NCBI GenBank assembly: GCA_963788145.1
Contig: CAWBFQ010000003.1
Span: 806,001-870,000, forward strand
Direction: 5' to 3'
DNA length: 64,000 bases
Source of the DNA: UTCFX2 sp963788145
Lineage (GTDB): Bacteria > Chloroflexota > Anaerolineae > Anaerolineales > UBA4823
The notes under the pieces are model-generated. The model searched no databases. It had not been told where the DNA came from and saw only the letters and a list, made by a program, of their open reading frames with translations. Below, one piece after another: positions 1 to 9,419 of this stretch (positions are counted from its first letter, which is position 1; the number at the start of each line of letters is the position of its first letter). The translations under genes and the position numbers were made by a program.

Positions 1-1242
1 ACCAGGGATCGCCTCGTCAGCTAATCTCATGATCCGCTCAAGATACATCATTTTAGTGGATTCATAACCAAACCGGTTGTTCTGAAAGAGATCCCACCAC
101 GGTCCTAAATGAGTATGTGTGCTAATTGTTATTGCCCGCTTCCCAACCGGCGCCCGTCGGATGTCCCAGTCCGGGCTGACAGAGAGAAATATGCTATTAC
201 CTTCGCCCAGCGGCTCCCTGGCAATCAGTTGTTGATGCAGCGGCATATCCTCTGGCAGCGCTGCTTGATCCACGCCAACATACACCACAAATGCCCCCCA
301 GCCGCTTTGAGGGGTTTCCGGTAAGTTCCGTAATTTCGCTAGCGCCGAATCGCTAAACAAACGTCGAATATTCCACGGCGTTAAATTCGCAATCACAAGA
401 TCAGCCGGATAATGTTCTCCCCGACTAGTTTCGACTGCCACAATCCTGTTCTTCTCAACGACCGCTCTGGTCACTTCTTTGCGATAGAGCACTTCACCGC
501 CATTTGTTCGGACTGACTGCACCAAAGCCTCAGCAATAGCGCCCATCCCACCTTCCAGATGCATCACCCCTCTGCGCGGCAGGTCCAATGCAGATGCGCC
601 ATACAGCGCATTGGCATATTTGCTCGTCGTTTGGGCTGCAATTAATAATTGCGCATCGACAAATAAGCGCAAGTCTTCGGAAGCGTCTTTCAGGTGAGAT
701 TGGACCGAACTAAAAGCATCTGCAATCAATCCCGGCTGCATACGTTGTGGGAAATCTACACCTGACCATTCCACACTTTGCTTGATCAACCTGGCAAGGT
801 CGCTAAGCGATTGAGGCGGCCAACTGGGGTTTTTCAACGCCAGATCCCACAGCAAATCTGCTGTCTTCTCTTGCCAATTCCAGAAATCCAGGCTGGAGGA
901 GCCAAAGGCATTTTGGTATTCCGAGAACCTTCTCTGATCTGCCCAACGATGGATTGATTTACCATTCGGCAATCGCACCAGCATGCTGGACTCGTCCAAT
1001 CTGCCTGGCCAATGTTTGATCCCAACAGCCTTTGCCAGGCGATCCATTGGTCCGTCTGGATAAAAACCTCCAGCAACAGTTGCCCCAACGTCAAATCGAT
1101 AACCCTGATGGTAGAACGTGCCCGCTGTGCCGCCCGAATAGACATGGGCTTCCAGCACAGTCACATTCAAGCCAGACTTTGCAAGTAAGGCTGCGGCTGT
1201 TAATCCCCCAATTCCAGCGCCAATCACCACAATGTTGTTCAA
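1..1242 (-). CDS. Phytoene desaturase/carotenoid isomerase-like FAD oxidoreductase (3' end beyond window)
   Basis: The reading frame is open for 414 codons and runs off the left edge. The N-terminus has a Rossmann FAD-binding motif (VVIGAGIGGLTAA, residues 5-17) followed by a GGTAGTF segment, as in the CrtI/CrtISO amine-oxidase superfamily, which desaturates or isomerises polyenes. A conserved 'GGMGAIAEALV' stretch lies mid-protein. The start is TTG, chosen because it overlaps the TGA of the upstream SRPBCC gene and has GGAG eight bases upstream. It is the last gene of a three-gene overlapping operon. The substrate cannot be read from sequence; a carotenoid is possible, but no other carotenoid gene is nearby. 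Confidence 0.82.
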   Translation of the reverse strand, partial: MNNIVVIGAGIGGLTAAALLAKSGLNVTVLEAHVYSGGTAGTFYHQGYRFDVGATVAGGFYPDGPMDRLAKAVGIKHWPGRLDESSMLVRLPNGKSIHRWADQRRFSEYQNAFGSSSLDFWNWQEKTADLLWDLALKNPSWPPQSLSDLARLIKQSVEWSGVDFPQRMQPGLIADAFSSVQSHLKDASEDLRLFVDAQLLIAAQTTSKYANALYGASALDLPRRGVMHLEGGMGAIAEALVQSVRTNGGEVLYRKEVTRAVVEKNRIVAVETSRGEHYPADLVIANLTPWNIRRLFSDSALAKLRNLPETPQSGWGAFVVYVGVDQAALPEDMPLHQQLIAREPLGEGNSIFLSVSPDWDIRRAPVGKRAITISTHTHLGPWWDLFQNNRFGYESTKMMYLERIMRLADEAIPG

Positions 1243-1712
1243 TGCGAATTCTCCAGGTTCCTCCTGGTTACCCAAGAGCGATACCAAAAAAGGAAGGGTA
1301 ATCCGATCCACATCATGCGGGAGATAACCCCTCTAATTAATCCTTGCCCAAGTTCAGCCTTGATCTCGTCAACAATTTCCGTTATACCCTCGTCCTGCCG
1401 GTAAAACTGGTGCTTGTGGGTCCAGCTTTCAAATGGACCGCTCACCTGGGTATCGCTAAATCCCTTAGGAAGATTGACTTCACAATGCCGCGCAACCCAT
1501 CGAACCGGTAAAGGACCTAGCCACATGGTGAAATCTGCGATTGAATTTTCTGACAATGGTTGGACTTGATGAAATTGAACAAAGATCGGCGGCGGTGTTA
1601 ATTTCTTTAGCGCCCTTGCATCCTGGTGAAATCGAACAACATCCATCAACGGTGACTGTACCAAAAAACGATGCTGGAAACGGCGCGAAGAAATTAATGG
1701 CGCGTTCTTCAT
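1239..1712 (-). CDS. SRPBCC-family (polyketide cyclase/START-like) protein
   Basis: 157 residues. The segments FQHRFLVQSPLMDVVRFHQD near the N-terminus, a mid-protein 'WLGPLPVRWVARHCEV' strand pair and 'GPFESWTHKHQF' are typical of SRPBCC hydrophobic-ligand-binding proteins that sit beside oxidoreductases. The C-terminal about 25 residues are hydrophobic (IGLPFLFWYRSW). The start ATG overlaps the TGA of the preceding small gene (ATGA), and the stop overlaps the TTG of the oxidoreductase gene, so the three are probably translationally coupled. A role in presenting or processing a hydrophobic substrate for the oxidoreductase is inference. Confidence 0.7.
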   Translation of the reverse strand: MKNAPLISSRRFQHRFLVQSPLMDVVRFHQDARALKKLTPPPIFVQFHQVQPLSENSIADFTMWLGPLPVRWVARHCEVNLPKGFSDTQVSGPFESWTHKHQFYRQDEGITEIVDEIKAELGQGLIRGVISRMMWIGLPFLFWYRSWVTRRNLENSH

Positions 1713-1858
1713 TCGTCACCGGTCGTTCGCTGCGCGATTACCCTGACTTCGCGCGGTCGATCCAGGCGCAGAATATGCATCAATATACCCATCCCACTAA
1801 GCAGGAATACAATCCAGACCAGATAAAGAAACATCATCGAAATAAGATTGGCATACAT
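1709..1858 (-). CDS. Small single-span membrane protein
   Basis: 49 residues beginning MYANLISMMF, with one hydrophobic segment (about residues 3-26) and a basic cytoplasmic tail (RLDRPREVRVIAQR). An in-frame ATG 14 codons upstream is less likely, because the chosen ATG follows a good AAGGAG Shine-Dalgarno at 1865-1870. It is the first gene of the overlapping operon with the SRPBCC and oxidoreductase genes. No family recognised. Confidence 0.6.
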   Translation of the reverse strand: MYANLISMMFLYLVWIVFLLSGMGILMHILRLDRPREVRVIAQRTTGDE

Positions 1859-1881
1859 GGGACTCTCCTTTATTCGGATCA

Positions 1882-1910
1882 AGGATATCACAAAATACAT
1901 ATATTGTCAA
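1882..1910 (-). promoter_or_regulatory. Candidate sigma-70 promoter for the oxidoreductase operon
   Basis: Reading the minus strand, TTGACA (1905-1910) is followed by a 17-base spacer and TATCCT (1882-1887). The predicted start lies just upstream of the AAGGAG site of the small membrane protein gene, giving a very short leader. Confidence 0.5.
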
Positions 1911-2039
1911 TTTATTGTATAGCTTTTATCTGATTTCGTCTCGAAACATGCCTAAAAAGATCAAGCAGAAAGCGCGGCATTGATCTTGTTAGGTCGGTCT
2001 TTATTGGTTGCATTAATATTGGTCCATGACAAATGTCAG

Positions 2040-2171
2040 GTGATGAATGTCACTTGACCGGTGGACAATTATTTCATATAAACTAGATATCATTGTCGTA
2101 TTCGGTAAAAATACAAATTTTCTGTGTAGGAAACCGACAATTCTTGTCCAGATGTGATGAATATGCGTCAC
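2040..2171. repeat. Two related dyad sites flanking the promoter of the saccharopine-dehydrogenase-like gene
   Basis: GTGATGAATGTCAC (2040-2053) abuts the -35 element, and GTGATGAATATGCGTCAC (2154-2171) lies in the leader. Both have GTGA...TCAC arms and share GTGATGAAT and GTCAC; the second has four extra bases in the centre. A third dyad, TGACAAATGTCA, lies just upstream at 2027-2038. The spacing suggests a repressor that could bridge the promoter. No regulator is encoded next to it. Confidence 0.45.
2054..2082 (+). promoter_or_regulatory. Sigma-70 type promoter of the saccharopine-dehydrogenase-like gene
   Basis: TTGACC (2054-2059), 17-base spacer, TATAAA (2077-2082). Predicted start near 2089, leaving a leader of about 120 bases that holds the second dyad site. 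Together with the divergent promoter at 1882-1910 this accounts for most of the 350-base gap 1859-2208. Confidence 0.65.
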
Positions 2172-2208
2172 TAATCATTTCAGAAAATTAGAAAGAAGGG
2201 AGTCCAGA

Positions 2209-3414
2209 ATGAAGGTGTTACTCGTAGGCGTTGGAGGTGTGGGTGAAGCGATTGCCGTAATCGCAAAACCCCGCCCTTGGGTCGAACAGGTTGTTCTGGC
2301 GGATTACAATCTGGATCGGGCAAAAGAAGTACAGGCAAAGTTGGGGGATGTCAAGCGCTTCCCGGTCGAGTTTGTTGACGCCGGAAAAGAACAAATGATC
2401 GTCGATCTGGCAAAAAGATACAACGTAGACCTGATCATGAACGGCTGCGACCCTCAATACAATATCCCTATCTTCGACGCAGCGTTTGAATATGGATGTA
2501 ATTATATGGATATGGCAATGACGCTCTCAGAGCCTCACCCAGACGATCCATATACAAAAACCGGAATTAAGTTGGGAGACTACCAATTTGAGCGGGCTGA
2601 AAAGTGGGAGAAGAAAGGGATACTTGCGCTGCTCGGCTTAGGCGTTGAGCCCGGCATGGCCGACATCTTTGCCCGCTACGCTCAGGATCATCTATTTGAT
2701 GAAATTGAAGAAGTCGGCATCCGGGATGGCGCCAACCTTGAAGTACGCGGATATGATTTCGCCCCCAATTTCTCCATCTGGACAACGATCGAAGAATGCC
2801 TTAACCCGCCTGTAATTTGGGAAAAAGATAAAGGCTGGTTTACCACGCCCCCATTCTCCGAGCCCGAAGTTTTTGAATTCCCTGAAGGGATCGGCCCGGT
2901 AGAATGCGTCAATGTTGAACACGAAGAAGTGTTGCTTGTTCCTCGTTGGATAAAAACGAAGCGGGTGACGTTCAAGTATGGGTTGGGGGATCAGTTCATC
3001 TCAATTCTACAAACCCTCAAGATGCTCGGACTGGACAATAAAGAGCCTATTAAAGTGAAAGATGTCCAGGTTGCCCCGCGTGATGTAGTCGCAGCCTGCT
3101 TGCCAGATCCAGCCCATCTAGGCGACCGAATGTTCGGGAAAACATGCGCCGGCACCTGGGTGAAGGGCATCAAAGACAATAAACCGCGTCAGGTATATCT
3201 CTATCAAGTCGCGGATAACGAAACATGCATGCGCGAACTGGGCTGCCAGGCAGTTGTAGCTCAAACCGCATTTAATGCCGTCATTGGCTGGGATCTGCTT
3301 GAACACGGTCAATGGAAAGGCGTGGGTTGTTTAGGTCCCGAAGCCTTTGACTCAGTGCCATTTATGGAAAAAATGGCGGAATACGGCTTCCCGTACGGCA
3401 TCAAAGAGATGTAA
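2209..3414 (+). CDS. Saccharopine dehydrogenase-family NAD(P)-dependent enzyme
   Basis: 401 residues with an N-terminal Rossmann motif (MKVLLVGVGGVGEAIA) followed by the DYNLDRAKEV segment expected for NADP specificity. A GLGVEPGMADIFA segment matches the saccharopine-dehydrogenase family, which also includes carboxynorspermidine synthase and lysine-epsilon oxidoreductases. Start has AAGGGAG eight bases upstream. Only 15 bases separate it from an amino-acid permease gene, so uptake and oxidation of an amino acid or polyamine precursor is likely. The exact substrate cannot be assigned, and calling it lysine catabolism would be inference. Confidence 0.75.
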   Translation: MKVLLVGVGGVGEAIAVIAKPRPWVEQVVLADYNLDRAKEVQAKLGDVKRFPVEFVDAGKEQMIVDLAKRYNVDLIMNGCDPQYNIPIFDAAFEYGCNYMDMAMTLSEPHPDDPYTKTGIKLGDYQFERAEKWEKKGILALLGLGVEPGMADIFARYAQDHLFDEIEEVGIRDGANLEVRGYDFAPNFSIWTTIEECLNPPVIWEKDKGWFTTPPFSEPEVFEFPEGIGPVECVNVEHEEVLLVPRWIKTKRVTFKYGLGDQFISILQTLKMLGLDNKEPIKVKDVQVAPRDVVAACLPDPAHLGDRMFGKTCAGTWVKGIKDNKPRQVYLYQVADNETCMRELGCQAVVAQTAFNAVIGWDLLEHGQWKGVGCLGPEAFDSVPFMEKMAEYGFPYGIKEM

Positions 3415-3429
3415 AACCGGAGCATACTA

Positions 3430-5006
3430 ATGGCTGATAAACGTAAAACTAAGAAGAATATCATTCAGGCTGAAACCAAGAATCTGAAACGCGAGTTAAC
3501 CTTGCTGCCACTATTTGGATTAATCTATTTCACCGTTTGTGGCGGCTCCTTCGGCGTTGAGCCCATGGTGGGCTGGTCCGGGCCAGGTTTGACGCTGCTG
3601 CTGCTGGCGATCACGCCAATCGTGTATTCGATCCCGAACATGCTGATGGTGCGCGAAATGAACTCAATGATGCCCCGCGAAGGCGGGTATTATCATTGGA
3701 TCAAGCAAGGTTTTGGTCCATTTTGGGGATTTCTAGCCGGATGGATGAATTGGGTCGTTTCTTGGGTGGATGTATCGATATACCCTGTCCTGGCCGCTTA
3801 CTACTTGAGTTATTTCATCCCTGCTTTAAGTGAAGGCGCGGTTATCGGCGGGATTGAAATCCCCGCCTGGGTGCTTTCATGGATTGTCGCCCTGATCCTG
3901 ATATGGGCGATCAGCTACCTGACGCGCGCGGCGCCCGGCTTTCTGGGCTGACAACCAACTGGCTGGGGGCAATCATGCTCTTGCCCCTGATTCTAATGTC
4001 CATCCTGGGGTTTTACGCCTGGATTAAAGGCGGTGAAACCGTTTCGTTGCCTTTCTTACCCAATGGCGAATCCTTCACCGGCGCTCTAAGCGTTGGCCTT
4101 TTCATCGTGATGTGGAATTACATGGGCTGGGAGCTGCCGACTGCGGCAGGCGACGAGATTGTCAACCCCAAGAAAACCTATCCATTGGCAATGGTTCTAG
4201 TCCTCTTTGCCGCAATTGCAACCTATACCATCCCAACCGTAGCCGGTTTGTATGGAGGCGCCGGCAGCGATGGTCGCTACCAGCTCTGGGGGATTGAAGA
4301 AGCGGTACCGGGCGAAGGAATTGGCGTGACGCTGGAAGAATATGGGGTTACTCCTGAGCAAATTGAAAGATGGGGTGTTGATCCATCCCTGGAGGTTGGT
4401 TGGGAATTTCCAGATGTGGCGCATGCTATTGGCGATAAGGTAGCCGGAAAAGACAGCCCGCTCTCGCGTTTCTTGGGATTGACGGTCACATTCTCGGCTG
4501 TCCTCTCAATGATTGGTCTGTTCATCGGAAATGGCCTGGGGGGAACGCGTATCCCCTTTGCCTTAGCAGAAGATGGAATGATGCCCAAATTTATGGTCAA
4601 GGTGCACCCTCGATATGGCACCCCCTGGGTATCGATTTTCTTCTGTGCGATCATATTTAGTATCTTTTCGCTCCAGGCATTTGCTTTTCTGGTTGTGGTT
4701 GATGTTTTCCTGAATGTGTTAGTGCTGTTATTGTGTTTCCTGGCGCTCTGGAAGCTGCGTTACACAAAACCCGATCTGCCCCGCCAAAAAGTCCCCGGCG
4801 GTATCCCGGGCTTAGTCCTGATCACCCTGGGGCCAACCATCATCTTTGCTCTTGCAGTCTATAGCCAGTTGAGTGAAGAAGGCATGAGCTCACTTGGTCT
4901 GGCATTTGTGGCAATCGTTGTCGGCGCCTTGTTGTATCTCCCGGTGCGGAAATACGTCAAACCAGGAATTCCAGACGTAAATCCATACGAGCCTGGCGGC
5001 GATTAG
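3430..5006 (+). CDS. APC-family amino-acid permease (frameshifted)
   Basis: Two overlapping reading frames give one permease of about 526 residues. The first (3430-3951) holds the APC start 'GLIYFTVCGGSFGVE' and about five membrane segments; the second continues with 'LTTNWLG', 'NPKKTYPLAM' and the remaining spans. Restoring one A after 3922 (CTG AAC GCG in place of CTG ACG CG) fuses them into 'SYLNARGARLSGL'. There is no slippery heptamer, so programmed shifting is unlikely. A hydrophilic loop of about 50 residues (4320-4440) is unusual in the C-terminal half. It is co-oriented with and close to the dehydrogenase gene, suggesting import of its substrate. Confidence 0.75.
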
Positions 5007-5036
5007 ATTGAGATAGGTCTGTTCTAATTGAGACTA

Positions 5037-5070
5037 CTGGGCTGTCCAATGGACAGGACAGCCCAGTTTC
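5037..5070 (+). terminator. Rho-independent terminator after the permease gene
   Basis: Perfect 11-bp stem, CTGGGCTGTCC (5037-5047) with GGACAGCCCAG (5056-5066), 8-base loop, then TTTCTATT. It ends the dehydrogenase-permease unit and separates it from the thiolase gene. Confidence 0.85.
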
Positions 5071-5157
5071 TATTCTGCGAATGCGGAAATAATCGGCGGA
5101 GAGATAAAAACCGGGGTAGAATCCATCCTATATTCAAAAAAAAAACTGGAGAAATAT

Positions 5158-6375
5158 ATGACTGAAGTTGTAATCATCGACGCAATCCGAACCCCCATCG
5201 GAGCGCTTGGAGGAATATTATCGTCCATCCGACCGGACGATCTTGCGGCATTGGTCTTAAGAGCATTAATCCAACGAAATCCGTTCGATCCGATCGAGAT
5301 CGAGGAGGTTTACCTGGGTTGCGCCAACCAGGCCGGGGAGGATAATCGCAATGTTGCCAGAATGGCTTCATTGATTGCAGGATTCCCCATAGAAATTCCA
5401 GGGGTGACATTCAACCGCCTGTGCGCCTCTGGTTTGACCGCAGTCAATTTAGCTGCCAGGTCGATTTGGGCTGGCGAGGGCGAACTTTTTATCACCGGCG
5501 GCGTCGAAAGCATGAGCAGAGCGCCATATTCCCTCCCCAAAGCTGAAGCCGGTTTTCCGTTTGGAAATCTCACCGCCTGGGATACAGCCATTGGATGGCG
5601 CTACCCCAATCCGATCATGCAAGAGAAATATGGAATCGACGCAATGGGAGAGACCGCCGAGAATATTGCCGAGATGATGCCCGAGATCACCCGCCAGGCG
5701 CAGGATGAGTTCGCACTCAACTCGCACAAACGCGCCATCGCCGCAATCGATTCGGGCATATTCGCCGAAGAGATTATCCCTGTCCCTATCCCTCAGCGTA
5801 AAGGCGAGCCGATCCTGATGACCACAGATGAGCGCCCGCGCCACGACACAAACATGGAATCACTTGGAAAACTGCGTCCGGCTTTCCGTAAAGGAGGCTC
5901 TGTCACCGCAGGTAATTCATCCGGCCTCAACGATGGCGCAGCAGCCCTGATCATCGCCAGCGCAAAAAAGGCCAAACAATTGGGCTTAAAGCCTATGGCG
6001 CGCATTGTTTCAACCGCAGCAGCCGGCGTTCCTCCTCGCACGATGGGATTTGGACCCGTCCCCGCTACACGCAAAGCGCTGCGGCGCGCCAATCTTTCCA
6101 TCGAGCAAATTGGCCTTATTGAACTTAATGAAGCTTTTGCAGTTCAGTCTCTTGCCGTCATCCAAGAACTGGGGTTATCGCGGGAGATCACCAACGTAAA
6201 TGGCGGCGCGATTGCACTGGGTCATCCATTAGGTTGTTCGGGAGCCCGGATTCTGACCACATTGCTGCATGAAATGAAGCGCCGCTCGGCGCACCAATCC
6301 AAGCCATACTATGGACTTGCCACACTTTGTGTAGGTGTAGGCCAGGGCGAGGCAACGATTATCGAATATTTATGA
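5158..6375 (+). CDS. Thiolase (acetyl-CoA C-acyltransferase)
   Basis: 405 residues, full length for the family. The acylated cysteine is Cys89 in FNRLCASGLTAV. The C-terminal GHPLGCSGAR (His) and LCVGVGQGEA (second Cys) motifs are intact, so the enzyme should be active. It catalyses thiolytic cleavage or condensation of 3-oxoacyl-CoA in the cytoplasm, and resembles the 3-oxoadipyl-CoA/acetoacetyl-CoA branch. Start has GGAG six bases upstream. It is monocistronic between a terminator and the rpsA promoter. Chain-length preference cannot be told from sequence. Confidence 0.9.
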   Translation: MTEVVIIDAIRTPIGALGGILSSIRPDDLAALVLRALIQRNPFDPIEIEEVYLGCANQAGEDNRNVARMASLIAGFPIEIPGVTFNRLCASGLTAVNLAARSIWAGEGELFITGGVESMSRAPYSLPKAEAGFPFGNLTAWDTAIGWRYPNPIMQEKYGIDAMGETAENIAEMMPEITRQAQDEFALNSHKRAIAAIDSGIFAEEIIPVPIPQRKGEPILMTTDERPRHDTNMESLGKLRPAFRKGGSVTAGNSSGLNDGAAALIIASAKKAKQLGLKPMARIVSTAAAGVPPRTMGFGPVPATRKALRRANLSIEQIGLIELNEAFAVQSLAVIQELGLSREITNVNGGAIALGHPLGCSGARILTTLLHEMKRRSAHQSKPYYGLATLCVGVGQGEATIIEYL

Positions 6376-6413
6376 AAATAATTTCAATTATCCTTGCAGA
6401 AAATAATCTCAAT

Positions 6414-6442
6414 TTGACAGTTAGTGAGTTTTTTGATATATT
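6414..6442 (+). promoter_or_regulatory. Strong sigma-70 promoter of rpsA
   Basis: Consensus TTGACA (6414-6419), 17-base spacer, TATATT (6437-6442). The rpsA start codon at 6492 has only a distant AAGGA about 14 bases upstream, a weak ribosome site of a kind known for S1 genes, which are often autoregulated at translation. Confidence 0.75.
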
Positions 6443-6491
6443 CGTTAAGTTGAATCTTTTTACATCCCAATTAAGGAAATGTCATTAATTT

Positions 6492-7841
6492 ATGGAACAA
6501 CCTGTCGAGCAACCCACACAACAACCGGAATGGTTTGAAAATCTTATTGCGAATTACGATACCCATAACCCAGAACCCGGCGAGACATTACAGGCCACCG
6601 TGATTCGAAAAGACCAGGATGGTATTTTTCTGGATCTCGGCCTCAAAAAAGAACTGCTTATTCCGCAGCGTGATTTAGAGAATGTGAGCCAGGAACTTTT
6701 AGATACGCTCGTTCCGGGCAGCCAGGTTCCTGTTGTTGTGACAAGCGTTGCCTCCGAAAATCGGGAGATAGAAGTCTCGCTTGGTAAAGGCTTGGAGCAA
6801 CAAGTCTGGATTCAAGCACAAAAGAACCTGCAAGAAGACTCTATCCTCAATTTAGAAGTCGTAGATCATAATCGTGGTGGACTGATTGTCAAGTATGATG
6901 ACCTGCGCGGGTTTGTACCCTATTCTTTGGTGCCGGAATTGCGCGGCGTAAGAAACCCAAAACGGGCAGAAGCGATTAAAAATGGAATGGTTGGCAAGGC
7001 CATTAATGTAAAAATTACCGAGGTTGACCCAGATCGTCGGCGCTTAATCCTGTCAGCCGAAAGCGCCCAAACAGAGCTTCGCCAGAATATGCTGGAGAGC
7101 TTCAAAAAAGGTCAGGTAATTTCCGGAAAGGTCGTCAAGGTGGTGGATTTTGGCGTCTTCATTGACCTTGGCGGAATCGATGGCCTGGTGCATATCTCGC
7201 AGTTATCCTGGAAGAAAGTCAAACACCCCAGCGAGGTCATTAAACCCGGCGATGAAATTGAGGTAAAAGTGATCGAAATCGACCGAGAGCGCCAGCGGAT
7301 CGGTCTCAGCCGCAAAGCCTTGCTCCCTGGTCCGTGGCAAACCATCGCAGAAGAGTTAAAACCCGGAGATTACCTCGAGGGTATCGTCACCCGGCTGGTC
7401 GAATTCGGCGCATTTGCAAAAATACCGCAGGGCGTAGAAGGTCTGATCCACTCAAGCCAAATTGGTTATTCATCCCATCAAGACCCTCAAAACGCCGTCA
7501 AGCCAGGAGACAGAGTTCTGGTGAAGGTGTTGGATATTAAACCGGATCGCAAGAGAGTAGCCCTCAGCATGCGCCAGGTGCCAATGGAACGCCAGATAGC
7601 CTGGGCTATGGACACCATCGAAGAATCGACTGCCCCGACAAAAGAAGACAAAAGCCCGGTCCAACCCGAGCCTGTTGCCGAACAACCGCAGGACCAAACA
7701 CCAGAACAAGACTCAACACCAGAACAGAATCTACCAGCCAATCCAGTCCTGCAGGAGGATTCTGGAATCCCGGATCAGGAAATCGAAAAACCGGTTGGCG
7801 ATGCAGCCAGTGAAGAAATTAATGAAACTACTTTTGCGTAA
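6492..7841 (+). CDS. rpsA: 30S ribosomal protein S1
   Basis: 449 residues with four S1 RNA-binding domains at about 30-98, 116-188, 207-275 and 291-360. The third has the canonical 'VVDFGVFIDLGGIDGLVHIS' pattern. A Glu/Pro/Gln-rich, acidic, low-complexity tail follows (372-449). Four domains is the short form seen outside Proteobacteria, which usually have six. It unwinds and delivers mRNA to the 30S subunit. Transcribed from its own strong promoter. Confidence 0.92.
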   Translation: MEQPVEQPTQQPEWFENLIANYDTHNPEPGETLQATVIRKDQDGIFLDLGLKKELLIPQRDLENVSQELLDTLVPGSQVPVVVTSVASENREIEVSLGKGLEQQVWIQAQKNLQEDSILNLEVVDHNRGGLIVKYDDLRGFVPYSLVPELRGVRNPKRAEAIKNGMVGKAINVKITEVDPDRRRLILSAESAQTELRQNMLESFKKGQVISGKVVKVVDFGVFIDLGGIDGLVHISQLSWKKVKHPSEVIKPGDEIEVKVIEIDRERQRIGLSRKALLPGPWQTIAEELKPGDYLEGIVTRLVEFGAFAKIPQGVEGLIHSSQIGYSSHQDPQNAVKPGDRVLVKVLDIKPDRKRVALSMRQVPMERQIAWAMDTIEESTAPTKEDKSPVQPEPVAEQPQDQTPEQDSTPEQNLPANPVLQEDSGIPDQEIEKPVGDAASEEINETTFA

Positions 7842-7879
7842 TTCATATCACTGATTGAACTGTATTTACCTGTTGTTAA

Positions 7880-7888
7880 TGTTATAAT
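7880..7888 (+). promoter_or_regulatory. Extended -10 promoter of the FHA-GAF-cyclase gene
   Basis: TG-T-TATAAT (7880-7888), a perfect -10 with the extended TGN element and no good -35 at the right distance. About 55 bases of leader precede the ATG at 7950. Confidence 0.55.
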
Positions 7889-7949
7889 AATCCAGTGATT
7901 ACTATAAGGGAGTTAAATTAGGCTGTATTGATACCAAGATGAATAGTCC

Positions 7950-9419
7950 ATGTGGATAATCACGGTTCGCTCACCTGGGGGAGAACCCAGACTGTATCAA
8001 GTGCATGCTGGTGGTAATACCGTGGGTAGGATGGCCGGCAATGACATCGTCATCCTGGACACCTCAGCATCGCGTTATCACGCTCGAATTGATTTTAACA
8101 CTCAGAATAATTCCTTAATTCTTTACGACCTGGAAAGCACCAACGGTACTTTTCTAAACCGCGTTCAGGTGCACGAACCACAAACGCTAAAGAATAATGA
8201 TGTTATCCGGATTGGTTTGCACACGATAGAAATCTCCAATCAGCCGGAGCAAACTCAGCCAGAAATTTACCCCCGCCCCCACAATACACACCAACTCACC
8301 AGAGAATTGGTGCTGGAATCGATCGACCAACACGGCATTTTATTATCCGAAGTAGCCGCCCGATTGAATACCATCCTGGATTTGGACACTGCATTGCAAG
8401 CTGTCTCGAATATGATGAAAACAGCGATGGGCGCAGACCGCTGCGAAGTTATTCTCAAGAGCAACTTTGACCGCCTGACTCAGCTTGGTTTTGCTCGTTC
8501 AATCGCAAAACAGGCAATCGATCAACGGTCAGCAGTCATGGTCCAGGACGCTCAATCTGGCCCAACGCCAAGTAAAAGCGCGGCGCTGCTCAACATCAAT
8601 GCTGCGTTGTGTGTGCCGGTGATGTCTGGCGAAGAAATGTTGGGCATCATTTATGTCTATAAGAGCCGCCCCCGGGCGCGACCTTTCTCCCAGAGAGACT
8701 TACAGCTCGCAGTGGCTATCGGAAATCAAGCCGCTCTGACCATTCAACGGATGCAGTTGCTCGAACGGGTTCAAAAAGAGGAAGTGATATCCAGATTACT
8801 CCACCGCTTCCTCTCCCCACAAGAAGCCGAATATGTATTAGAGGAATACATCTCTAGCGGCGGTCTGCCAACCCTCGATGAACATAATATCACCATAATC
8901 GCAGCCGATATTTGCAACTCGACTCAACTGGCTGAGCGACTAGGATCAAAACGCTTCAGCAAACTGCTTGAAAACTACTATCAAACGATGACCGAAATCG
9001 TGTTTGACCATCACGGCATGCTCAACAAATACATAGGCGATGGCTTAATGGCCGTTTTTGGAATGCCCCAACAACCCCCCAATTCGGAGCTTCGATCCGT
9101 AAGCGCTTCGATTGACATGCTAAACAGGCTTGACCATATGAATCAAGTTATTGGCGAACAGGTCACGATCGGAATTGGGATCAATACCGGACCAGCAATG
9201 GCAGGTTATGTTGGAACCCAGGAATATGTAGAATTCACCGTGATTGGGTATCCAGTCAATATCGCCTGGGGGTTAGAATCTCTTGCCAGGCCAAATAGAA
9301 TCTTCATCGGCCATCCAACTTTTCAGGCGGTCAACGGCAAATTCACCATCCATCCTTTGGGGAAAATGGAAATCAAGCGCCAATATGAGCCAATTCAGGC
9401 TTATGAGGTCTATCGCTGA
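7950..9419 (+). CDS. FHA-GAF-class III adenylate/guanylate cyclase-like protein
   Basis: 489 residues. An FHA phosphothreonine-binding domain (about 20-90, with 'SRYHARI' and 'ESTNGTFLNR') is followed by a GAF domain (about 130-265) and a class III cyclase domain (about 305-475). Both metal-binding aspartate regions are present (IIAADICNST; KYIGDGLMAVFG). In the segment that normally reads N-x3-R, this protein has N437-I-A-W-G441, so the transition-state arginine is replaced by glycine. It may be a regulatory pseudo-enzyme or have altered activity. No signal peptide or membrane span, so it is cytoplasmic. Convergent with the homoserine dehydrogenase operon. Confidence 0.85.
   Translation: MWIITVRSPGGEPRLYQVHAGGNTVGRMAGNDIVILDTSASRYHARIDFNTQNNSLILYDLESTNGTFLNRVQVHEPQTLKNNDVIRIGLHTIEISNQPEQTQPEIYPRPHNTHQLTRELVLESIDQHGILLSEVAARLNTILDLDTALQAVSNMMKTAMGADRCEVILKSNFDRLTQLGFARSIAKQAIDQRSAVMVQDAQSGPTPSKSAALLNINAALCVPVMSGEEMLGIIYVYKSRPRARPFSQRDLQLAVAIGNQAALTIQRMQLLERVQKEEVISRLLHRFLSPQEAEYVLEEYISSGGLPTLDEHNITIIAADICNSTQLAERLGSKRFSKLLENYYQTMTEIVFDHHGMLNKYIGDGLMAVFGMPQQPPNSELRSVSASIDMLNRLDHMNQVIGEQVTIGIGINTGPAMAGYVGTQEYVEFTVIGYPVNIAWGLESLARPNRIFIGHPTFQAVNGKFTIHPLGKMEIKRQYEPIQAYEVYR

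Noticed and set aside
3879..3960. Programmed -1 frameshift in the permease gene
   Set aside because: No X-XXY-YYZ heptamer or downstream pseudoknot is visible at the junction; a lost base explains it more simply.
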